Shown here piece by piece: positions 57,412 through 64,000 of a stretch of DNA of 64,000 nucleotides (position 1 is the stretch's first letter; every line of letters starts with the position of its first letter). Under the pieces are notes generated by a model, which was given only the letters and a program-made list of their open reading frames with translations, had not been told where the DNA came from and made no database searches. The translations under genes were made by a program, and so were the position numbers. The DNA lies in the NCBI RefSeq assembly GCF_002263495.1, contig NZ_CP022753.1:2170001-2234000 (forward strand). The letters are read 5' to 3'. Origin of the DNA: Nocardiopsis gilva YIM 90087. GTDB lineage: Bacteria > Actinomycetota > Actinomycetes > Streptosporangiales > Streptosporangiaceae.

Positions 57412-58887
57412 ATGAGCCAGTCGACACACGTCGACCGCGGCGGCTCCACCATCAAGGAGTCGCTCGCGGCATGGAACGACATCGCCCGCCTGCTGCGCGG
57501 CGGCGACGAGGGGGCGCTCGTCCCCGTCGTCATCCCGCGTGACAGCCGCGGCCTGCTGTGGACCATCCCCATCTGGTTCGGGCTGTTCGCGCTGTTCTCG
57601 GCGCTGGTCATGGCGGTCCGCCGGGACGCGGCCATCGCCGGGGACAGCGTCTACCTGGTCCTGTCCATCCCCACCCTGATCGTCGGGCTGCTGAGCATCG
57701 TCCTCGCCATGATGTGGTGGTGGCGCTCCTCGATCGTGGAGATCGAGCAGGGCACCACCGGCGTCCTCACCAAGTACGGCGCCGTCGTCGGCACCCTCGA
57801 CCCGGGCCGCCACTACCTGTGGCACCCGTGGGCGCGCGTCGACTTCGTCGTGGACACCTCGACCGAGATCCCCTACTCGGCCCCGGTCGTGGCCTGCCCC
57901 ACGCACGAGAACGTGCCGCTGAAGTCGATCGAGTTCTTCCTCAAGTTCCGGATCACCGACGCGGTCCGGTTCGTGCGGACCATCGGCGCCAGCAACTTCG
58001 ACCTGGTGCTGTCGAACGCCGTGCAGGACGCCATACGGCAGCGCAGCCGCCAGGTGCGCACCGAGCGCGCCTACGACCTGCGCGGATCCGACGTCGCCGA
58101 CATGCAGGACCTGCTCACCCGGCAGCTGAGCCGCTACGGCGTGCGCATCATGGGCTGCAACATCCCCGATGTGCAGCTGCCCAGCCAGTACCAGCAGCAC
58201 CTGGCCACCCGCGAGCGCGTCGCCAAGGAGCTGGTCGCCTACGAGCAGGAGTGGGAGCTGACCCGCAAGCGCCGTATCGACACCCTGCTGATGGACATCG
58301 AGCGGTCGAAGAAGACGCGCGACGCCAAGATCGTCGAGGTCAACGCGGCGCTGAACAAGGCCCGCAAGGACGTCGCGCAGATGCTGGAGGAGCAGGAGAC
58401 CGAGGCACAGCGCGTCCGCTACGAGATCGAGACCCGTGGCCGCTCCGACCTGGTGGCCGCGCAGAACGAGGCGAAGGCGCAGCGCCACCTGGCCACCTCC
58501 TACCGGGACAACCGGGCGGTGCTCCAGTACGAGCTGGCGCGCCGGCGGCTGGACGTCGGGGCGAAGCTGGCCGAACACGCGCCGCAGCCGGTCGTCGTGC
58601 GGACCGACGGCGGTGGGGATTCCTCGGCGCTGTCGACGCTGCTGCTGGCCCAGCTGCTGCCGACGCTGGGCGGGAACCGGGCCGAGCGCCGCCCGGCGCT
58701 CAACGGCGGTGGCGACGGGCCGGGCGCCGACTCCGCGGCCGAGATGCTGCAGCAGGTGCACGGCTCAGTGGCCGCCGCGGCCGACCGCCAGCAGCAGCTG
58801 TCCGAGACCTACCAGCAGGAGCAGCAGGAGGCCATGCGCCGCCAGTTCGAGCAGGGGGAGGGGTACGGGCGCGGCACCCACCGCTGA
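57412..58887 (+). CDS. SPFH-domain membrane protein 2
   Basis: A 491-residue SPFH protein. Two membrane helices (LLWTIPIWFGLFALFSALVM; VYLVLSIPTLIVGLLSIVLA) are followed by the SPFH domain (VEIEQGTTGVLTKYGAVVGT; IPYSAPVVACPTHENVPLKS; FFLKFRITDAVRFVRTIGAS), a coiled coil (ELTRKRRIDTLLMDIERSKK; NKARKDVAQMLEEQETEAQR) and a Gln/Glu-rich tail. Same order as the preceding protein but diverged, so they may form a hetero-oligomer. The ATG directly follows the previous stop, with GGGAGG upstream. A strong terminator ends the two-gene operon. Confidence 0.85.
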   Translation: MSQSTHVDRGGSTIKESLAAWNDIARLLRGGDEGALVPVVIPRDSRGLLWTIPIWFGLFALFSALVMAVRRDAAIAGDSVYLVLSIPTLIVGLLSIVLAMMWWWRSSIVEIEQGTTGVLTKYGAVVGTLDPGRHYLWHPWARVDFVVDTSTEIPYSAPVVACPTHENVPLKSIEFFLKFRITDAVRFVRTIGASNFDLVLSNAVQDAIRQRSRQVRTERAYDLRGSDVADMQDLLTRQLSRYGVRIMGCNIPDVQLPSQYQQHLATRERVAKELVAYEQEWELTRKRRIDTLLMDIERSKKTRDAKIVEVNAALNKARKDVAQMLEEQETEAQRVRYEIETRGRSDLVAAQNEAKAQRHLATSYRDNRAVLQYELARRRLDVGAKLAEHAPQPVVVRTDGGGDSSALSTLLLAQLLPTLGGNRAERRPALNGGGDGPGADSAAEMLQQVHGSVAAAADRQQQLSETYQQEQQEAMRRQFEQGEGYGRGTHR

Positions 58888-58905
58888 GGGCGTGCCGCAC
58901 AGAAG

Positions 58906-58934
58906 GAAGGGGGAGGCCGGTGGCCTCCCCCTTC
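58906..58934. terminator. Terminator of the SPFH operon
   Basis: A perfect 13-bp stem (GAAGGGGGAGGCC, 58906-58918 with 58922-58934) and 3-base loop. It overlaps the end of the minus-strand gene and can serve both sides. Confidence 0.85.
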
Positions 58935-59124
58935 ACGCTGCGTGCGCCAGCCCGCTGTAGGCACTTCCTATATCCACCCCGTGGCGGGCGGCGATCTCCA
59001 CCAGGTCCTCGATCTCTCCGGCCTGGGCGGCGCACAGGTCCACGTCGCCGCTCTCGTGGGCGCGGCGCAGTGCGCGGACCGCGTCGTAGATTCGCAGGTG
59101 CAGCGTCGTCATGAATTCACTCAT
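58933..59124 (-). CDS. Small hypothetical protein, 63 residues
   Basis: A short, helix-forming protein: MTTLHLRIYDAVRALRRAHE, SGDVDLCAAQAGEIEDLVEI, AARHGVDIGSAYSGLAH. The ATG has GGAGAGGA four bases upstream, and the amphipathic helix pair looks like a small adaptor. Its stop overlaps the SPFH terminator. Function unknown. A nearly perfect TACCGA palindrome lies in its upstream region. Confidence 0.6.
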   Translation of the reverse strand: MSEFMTTLHLRIYDAVRALRRAHESGDVDLCAAQAGEIEDLVEIAARHGVDIGSAYSGLAHAA

Positions 59125-59175
59125 GGTGTCCTCTCCCTCGGGTCGTCATCGACTCGCGAGTTCTGCGACCAGATT

Positions 59176-59188
59176 TACCGAATCGGTA
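59176..59188. promoter_or_regulatory. Palindrome TACCGAATCGGTA, possible operator
   Basis: A perfect 6-base inverted repeat with one central base, 52 bases before the minus-strand small gene, in an A/T-rich patch. It could bind a regulator of that gene. Confidence 0.4.
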
Positions 59189-59369
59189 TAAGGACACGGT
59201 GAGAGAACGGCCGAAAAGCGCGGAAACCGCCCGTGACAAAAGCCATGGACGGTTCGGGAACTCCGGCGGACACGGTGGTCGAGCGTCCGTTCCGGGTGCT
59301 GCGGAGTGCTGGAAACTCTTACCCGCCTCGGCCGGGCCCGGTACGGAACCGTTCGCGTTTCCGTCCCCT

Positions 59370-60059
59370 TTAGTACTCGCTCCAGGCGTACCAGTTGCCG
59401 GTGATGTGCTCGTAGACCACGCTGCCGTGCCCGGGGACGAAGACGTCGGTCGGCAGTTCCTCGGCGCTGTAGGCCAGACCGGAGTCGCGCAGGAGCCCGG
59501 CGCCCTGCACGGTGTAGCGGGTGACCCCGTCCGACACCGACACCGCCGCCAGGGGGTAGAGCCCCGCCCAGGTCCCGTTCAGCGGGATGGCGGTGGACCG
59601 GTTGGCCGTGGCACCGACGTGCAGCAGCTGGTCGTGGGAGGCGTCCACCCGCGCCTGAAGCGGCACGTCCAGCACCGACAGCACGATGGCCAGCGCGGCG
59701 ATGACCGGCGCGGTGATCCAGCGCAGCCAGTAGCGCCGGATCATCGGGCGGGCGACCGACAGGGCGATGCCCAGCCGCAGCGCACCCATGGCCGCGAGGA
59801 ACGCGCCCCCGCCCATCCCGATCACGAAGCTCGGCAGGTGCCCGCCGGGCATGCTGTCCTCGTACAGGAGCACCAGCCCGACGAAGGTGCAGGCCGGAAG
59901 ATAGAGGCGACCGGGGGGTCGCGAGGACCAGGAGATGAGGCGCTGGCCCAGGGTCGGGCGCTGCGCGATCTCGATCAGTTTCGCGACCGACTCCTGGTCA
60001 CCAGGTGAGCCGTCGCCGCCCTCCGGGGTGGACCCGGGTGTCGGGGCTACGGGGGTCAT
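59370..60059 (-). CDS. Membrane protein of unknown function
   Basis: A 229-residue protein with three membrane segments (LYLPACTFVGLVLLYED; FVIGMGGGAFLAAMGALRLG; WITAPVIAALAIVLSVLD) and an external C-terminal domain of about 100 residues containing TAIPLNGTWAGLYPLAAVSV and FVPGHGSVVYEHITGNWYAW. It is not recognised. The start was moved from a longer frame to the ATG with GAGAGG nine bases before it. Confidence 0.65.
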   Translation of the reverse strand: MTPVAPTPGSTPEGGDGSPGDQESVAKLIEIAQRPTLGQRLISWSSRPPGRLYLPACTFVGLVLLYEDSMPGGHLPSFVIGMGGGAFLAAMGALRLGIALSVARPMIRRYWLRWITAPVIAALAIVLSVLDVPLQARVDASHDQLLHVGATANRSTAIPLNGTWAGLYPLAAVSVSDGVTRYTVQGAGLLRDSGLAYSAEELPTDVFVPGHGSVVYEHITGNWYAWSEY

Positions 60060-60135
60060 TGTGCCGACCTCTCCCCACTGACGTTCGGTGTTGAACAAGC
60101 GCGGCCGACACCAGGGAGGGGGCCTCCGGGCCGCG

Positions 60136-60690
60136 TCAAGTATGAGACGGCCGCCGAAGCGCGGCCCGCCCCTCAGGATAGGGGAGGGGTGGGGCGTCTT
60201 CGGGCCGCCGGGCGGGGGTTTTCAGCGTGGGCTTCGTCCGATTTCCCGACATTTCGTGCCGTGTTGCGGAACGCGTCGCCAGCACTCCGTCCACCGACCA
60301 CCGGCCGGGGTAGAGCGCCGGTGGAAGACAGGCCAGCATCGCCGTGGCCAGCAGCGCGGGCGAGGCCGCGGGCAGGGTGGGCGCGTGCGGCGCGGCCGTC
60401 ATCGACAGCCACAGCGCACCCGACGCGATGGTCGCCAGCATCGCCCCGGCCACCGGTGTGACCAGGCCGACCGCGAACGCGAGGGCGCAGAGCAGCTCGA
60501 CGTAGGGCAGGACCGCCACCACGATGTCCCCGGCGGGAAGCCCGAGCTCGGTGAGCCGTGCCGTGATGAGGGGAGCGCCGTCGCGCGTCCGCCAGGCATG
60601 TTCGGCGAACACCCACCCCACCGCGAGCCGCACCGCCAGCACCGTGAGGTCGTACAGGGGTCCGCGCGCCGTATCCGTGCTCCGGCTCAC
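60136..60690 (-). CDS. DoxX-family membrane protein
   Basis: A 184-residue protein with four membrane helices (LTVLAVRLAVGWVFAEHAW; IVVAVLPYVELLCALAFAVG; VTPVAGAMLATIASGALWLS; LLATAMLACLPPALYPGRWS). The DoxX family includes thiosulfate:quinone oxidoreductase subunits, but most members are of unknown role; the usual RLGVGLLFLLHG-like first helix is recognisable. The C-terminal 40 residues are basic and disordered. Confidence 0.8.
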   Translation of the reverse strand: MSRSTDTARGPLYDLTVLAVRLAVGWVFAEHAWRTRDGAPLITARLTELGLPAGDIVVAVLPYVELLCALAFAVGLVTPVAGAMLATIASGALWLSMTAAPHAPTLPAASPALLATAMLACLPPALYPGRWSVDGVLATRSATRHEMSGNRTKPTLKTPARRPEDAPPLPYPEGRAALRRPSHT

Positions 60691-60835
60691 TCTTCGACCG
60701 TCCTCTTCGACGTCTTGAGGTCAACCGAAAACTACCGAACGTAATCATCCTTGCCTGTGCGTCACACGCGGTGACATCGGGAAATAGTGAAGGTCGTGGA
60801 GAACCGCCCACGCCCCCGGCCGCGTTAGTGGGTGC

Positions 60836-61252
60836 ATGAGTGAGCCCACGCGAAACATGGACGACCGTGTCGACGCGGAGATCCGCTCGGCGGTCGCGGT
60901 CCGCAACGACCTCGGCGCGACCTACGACGGCGCGGTGGCGGAGGGACTCGTCGAGCGCATCGGGGAGGAGATCGACCGCCGCATCGACGCCCGTATCGGG
61001 GCCTCGGGCGCGCAACCGCCGTCGGCGGCCACGCCCGCCCGGGACCGGGACGCCGTTCCCGAGTGGGTCGGACGGGCCTGGAGCACACTCGCCGTGGCCG
61101 GGGTCTCCACGGCCGGAGGGATCGTCGTCTCGTTCATGCTCTTCGTCGCCTTCGGCTACAACGCCGCACTGCCCCTCATGCTGATCTGGTTCCTCGTCGT
61201 CTGTGCCAACGTCGGCCACTCGCTGGGGCGCGATCTGCGGGGGCGCCGCTGA
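60836..61252 (+). CDS. Small membrane protein, 138 residues
   Basis: Cytoplasmic N-terminal part (MSEPTRNMDDRVDAEIRSAV; VAEGLVERIGEEIDRRIDAR) with amphipathic helices, then two membrane helices (TLAVAGVSTAGGIVVSFMLF; ALPLMLIWFLVVCANVGHSL) and a short basic tail. This resembles the small hypothetical proteins found beside PspC- or SHOCT-type genes, but no firm family assignment is possible. The ATG has little ribosome-site signal. It is followed by rnhB. Confidence 0.6.
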   Translation: MSEPTRNMDDRVDAEIRSAVAVRNDLGATYDGAVAEGLVERIGEEIDRRIDARIGASGAQPPSAATPARDRDAVPEWVGRAWSTLAVAGVSTAGGIVVSFMLFVAFGYNAALPLMLIWFLVVCANVGHSLGRDLRGRR

Positions 61253-61296
61253 TCGAGGAGATGACCGAGCCGTCCGCCGACGCCGCCCCGCTCCTC

Positions 61297-61302
61297 TAAG
61301 CT
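61297..61302 (+). promoter_or_regulatory. -10 box (leaderless) of rnhB
   Basis: TAAGCT lies six bases before the GTG at 61309; no ribosome site between. Confidence 0.5.
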
Positions 61303-61308
61303 GGCCGG

Positions 61309-62016
61309 GTGGCCGCCTCCTCTTCCTCCTCGACCGCCTCCCGTGCCGTGCGCACGCCCACCTACGCCCTGGAACAGGAGCTCGCCGGACAGGGCGCGAC
61401 CCGCGTCGCCGGAATCGACGAGGTGGGGCGGGGCGCCTGGGCCGGACCCGTCGTGGTCTGCGCCGCCGTCACCGACGGTTCGCCGCCCCCCGAGGGCCTG
61501 ACCGATTCCAAGAAGCTCACCCCCAAGCGCCGCACGGCCATGGCGGAGCTGCTCCGGCCGTGGGTGGTCGACCACGCCTTCGGCGCGGCCGAACCCGCCG
61601 AGATCGACGAGGTCGGCATGACCGAGGCGCTGCGCCGATGCGCCGTCCGAGCGCTGGAGGGCCTGCGCGACCGGTCCGACGTCGTCATCCTCGACGGGAA
61701 ACACGACTACCTGGGCGCCCCCTGGCCGGTGCGGACCCAGGTCCAGGCCGACCTCGACTGCGTGACGGTCGCCGCCGCCTCCGTCCTCGCCAAGGTGCAC
61801 CGCGACACCTACATGGCCGGCCTCGACGCGGACTACCCCGGCTACGGGTTCGCCACGGCCGCCGGGTACCCATCGCCCGCCCACCGCTCCACGCTTGCCG
61901 AGCACGGCCCCACCCCGCATCACCGGATGAGCTGGTCCTACCTGGACAAGCTGCCCAAGTGGCGCCACCTGCGCCGGCCGTGGCCCAACCGCGACGCGCA
62001 GATACCACTGCTGTAG
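61309..62016 (+). CDS. rnhB: Ribonuclease HII
   Basis: Removes ribonucleotides and RNA primers from DNA-RNA hybrids. The 235-residue protein shows [20 protein letters not shown] with the first acidic residues, [29 protein letters not shown], and the later [21 protein letters not shown]-terminal [19 protein letters not shown] is typical of actinobacteria. GTG start is leaderless, with a -10 box six bases before. Confidence 0.95.
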   Translation: MAASSSSSTASRAVRTPTYALEQELAGQGATRVAGIDEVGRGAWAGPVVVCAAVTDGSPPPEGLTDSKKLTPKRRTAMAELLRPWVVDHAFGAAEPAEIDEVGMTEALRRCAVRALEGLRDRSDVVILDGKHDYLGAPWPVRTQVQADLDCVTVAAASVLAKVHRDTYMAGLDADYPGYGFATAAGYPSPAHRSTLAEHGPTPHHRMSWSYLDKLPKWRHLRRPWPNRDAQIPLL

Positions 62017-62224
62017 AAAAGGCCCGGCCGGAACACCCGCGCGTGCGACACGCCGACGCTCCGCCGCCATGGTGGCTGAGGAATCCGCGGCACAGCCGCC
62101 AAGATGGGTGCCGTCGCGGGGCTTGTCGAGCCACGGTCCCGGGGCTGTAGAAAAGGTGAGCGGCCGCCGGTGCCGTGCGGACGCGGCGAGGCCCACGTCG
62201 GGACGCGAGGGGGAGGAGCAGGTG

Positions 62225-64000
62225 ATGGCGCGCGAGGACCGAACCCGCATCACCCACAGACCCGAGCAGAAGACGCCGCTCTCCCGGCTGCGCACCGCCT
62301 ACCACGGCTACCCGCTGCGCACCCGGCTGGTCGGAGGCCTGGCGGTGGTCACGGCCGCCGCCGTACTCGCCTACCTCGCCGCGTTCCCCGTGCTCATCGC
62401 GATCACTATCGCCGTCGCGGCACTCTCCCTCTTCGCCGCGCTGATGCGGTCCTCCGACGCCGTCGCCACGGCGCTGGTCTCCCTCGTCTGGCTGGTCCTC
62501 GCCTACGTCCTGTTCCAGATCCCGATCCCGGTCGCCGACTCCCCGGTCCTGCTGCTCCTCCCGCTCATCACGCTGCTGGTGTCGCTCCTGGCCACCCGCA
62601 TCACCGCCTTCCCCGCCTGGCACACCACCCTGTTGGCTCTGCTGGTCGGGCTGATCGCGGGCCTCGCCGTCGCACTCGCCGGGCTGCTCACCGATACCGT
62701 CGCGCCCGCCGCGGGCGTCGTCGTGTGCGCCGCGGCAGCGGGCGCGGCGCTCGGCTGGCGGGCCATCGCCGGATACCGGCTGCGCAGCGGCATGCGGCCC
62801 GCGACGCGGCCGCGAACGCGGACCCGGGCACCCGGCCCGGACCCCGTCCGGGCAACGGGCCGGGCGGCCCCGAGACCACCCGCCGCCGCGCCACCGCGGG
62901 CACATCCGGCGGCGGGAGCGCCACCCAGAACGGCGATGTCCCGGACCCCATCCCGGTCGACGAGGCCCTGGCCCGGCTGGAGAGCATGATCGGCCTCGAC
63001 CCGGTCAAGCAGCAGGTGCGCGCCATCGCGGCCTCCATCGAGGCGGCCCGGCTGCGCGCCGATGCCGGTTACTCGATCGACAAGCCCCTGCGCCACCTGG
63101 TGTTCTCCGGGCCGCCGGGGACCGGCAAGACCAGCGTGGCCCGCACCCTGGCGACGATCTTCCACTCCTTCGGCCTCCTTCCCACACCGCACGTGATCGA
63201 GGCACAGCGGGCCGACCTGGTCGGTGAGTACCTCGGCGCGACCGCGATCAAGACCAACGAGCTGGTGGACCGCGCCCTGGGCGGCGTGCTGTTCATCGAC
63301 GAGGCGTACGCACTGGTCAACGACGGCGACGGGCAACCCGACCGGTTCGGCAACGAGGCCGTGCAGACGCTGCTCAAGCGGGCCGAGGACGACCGGGACC
63401 GGCTCGTCGTCATCCTCGCCGGATACGAGGCCGAGATGGACCGCTTCCTCGCCTCCAACCCCGGCCTGGCCTCGCGCTTCGCCACCCGCGTCACCTTCCC
63501 CAGCTACACCGCCGAAGAGCTGCGGCGGATCTCCGAGCACCTGTTCGAGCAGCGCGGCGACTGGATCGAGGAGGAAGCCCGCCCGGCCCTGCACCGCCGG
63601 TTCGACCAGGTCGTGCAGCGGGGGGCCATCGACGACCTGGGCAACGGCCGCTTCGTCCGCTCGCTGGTGGAGAAGGCGGCCGAGGCCCGGGACGTGCGCG
63701 TGGTGACATCCGGTGCGAGTGAGCGCCGACCGGTGCCCGACGACCTGGTCACCGTGCGCGCCGACGACATCGCCACCGCCTTCGAGGAACTCACGGCGCG
63801 GCTGCCGGGCTTCGGCGACACACCGGACATCGCCGAGGCACTGGCCGAACTCGACGGCATGATCGGCCTGGAACCCGTCAAGGGGCAGGTGCGCTCGATC
63901 GTCGCCCAGCTGCAGGTGGCCAAGCTCCGCGAGGAGCAGGGCCTGCGCACCCAGGCGCCGATGCGGCACTTCGTGTTCTCCGGCCCGCCCGGTACCGGCA
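62225..64000 (+). CDS. Membrane AAA+ ATPase of the CbxX/CfqX type, apparent frameshift, 3' end outside window
   Basis: The gene begins with a membrane part (VGGLAVVTAAAVLAYLAAFP; VLLLLPLITLLVSLLATRIT; TLLALLVGLIAGLAVALAGL), then a Pro/Arg/Ala linker, then AAA domains. The sense frame changes once near 62785-62830: the first frame reads IAGYRLRSGMR, the second continues ARDAAANADPGTRPG and ALARLESMIGLDPVKQQV. The first AAA domain has Walker A SGPPGTGKTS and Walker B GVLFIDEAYALVNDGDG; a second AAA domain begins at about 63840 and its Walker A is cut by the window end. This type resembles SpoVK or EccA-like ATPases. The break equals one missing base. A GTG one codon before the ATG has better spacing to GGAGG. 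Confidence 0.85.

Noticed and set aside
62010-62156. Direct repeat GCTGTAGAAAAGG at 62010-62022 and 62144-62156
   Set aside because: A single 13-base repeat with no inverted ends or inserted gene; one copy spans the rnhB stop codon. Probably chance or a minor duplication.

Overview
The window comes from a high-G+C actinobacterium, most likely Nocardiopsis or a close relative (Nocardiopsaceae). The evidence is third-position GC codon usage, many GTG starts, TAnnnT -10 boxes placed so that transcripts begin at or next to the start codon, the actinobacterial gene block rne-rplU-rpmA-obgE-proB-proA-nadD-rsfS, a tmsA-tmsB pair for 10-methyl-branched fatty acids, an operon shaped like Streptomyces dasABCD, and lexA divergent from a LysM gene. 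The genus is an inference from gene content. The window is mostly ordinary chromosome, with no prophage, transposase, CRISPR array or integrated plasmid seen.

Layout. 1-6 kb: the end of a LacI-type regulator, a MOSC protein, hemW, and the radical-SAM pair TIGR03960/TIGR03936. 6-20 kb: rne, rplU-rpmA, obgE, proB, a secreted beta-repeat protein, proA, a toxin-antitoxin-like pair, an M48 protease, nadD, rsfS and a histidine phosphatase. 20-26 kb: three identical tRNA-Ala(GGC) genes with a GroES-like gene on the other strand between the first two, an LPxTG-anchored surface protein, a double-DUF427 protein and a DinG-like helicase. 26-29 kb, minus strand: a cysteine-rich protein, an AI-2E-family membrane protein, a small conserved protein and murI. 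29-39 kb: tmsAB, a small protein, a cytochrome P450, and a sugar ABC importer plus GH3 glycosidase operon. 39-49 kb: acyl-CoA synthetase, a lipoprotein, leuS, two paralogous membrane-anchored extracytoplasmic proteins, a lipoprotein hydrolase, and lexA opposite a LysM gene. 49-64 kb: nrdR-nrdJ, a CBS protein, a HigBA-like module, an ornithine-cyclodeaminase-like gene, a back-to-back pair of SPFH membrane proteins, small membrane proteins, rnhB and the start of a double-AAA ATPase that runs off the window.

Regulation visible in the sequence: three SOS boxes between lexA and the LysM gene; a NrdR box pair 31 bp apart before nrdR-nrdJ; a layered hairpin leader before tmsAB; inverted repeats at the promoters of the P450 gene and the ABC operon; several strong intrinsic terminators.

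Most unusual points: (i) three copies of a long, near-perfect intergenic palindrome sharing a TTGATCTCGG.GATAT arm, one with compensating changes in both arms; (ii) three apparent -1 frameshifts, in rne, obgE and the AAA gene, all equal to one missing base in GC-rich sequence, more like sequencing error than biology; (iii) the adjacent SPFH pair; (iv) the structured RNA before tmsAB; (v) a likely CTG start for the TIGR03936 gene; (vi) a 33-residue cysteine-rich peptide gene.
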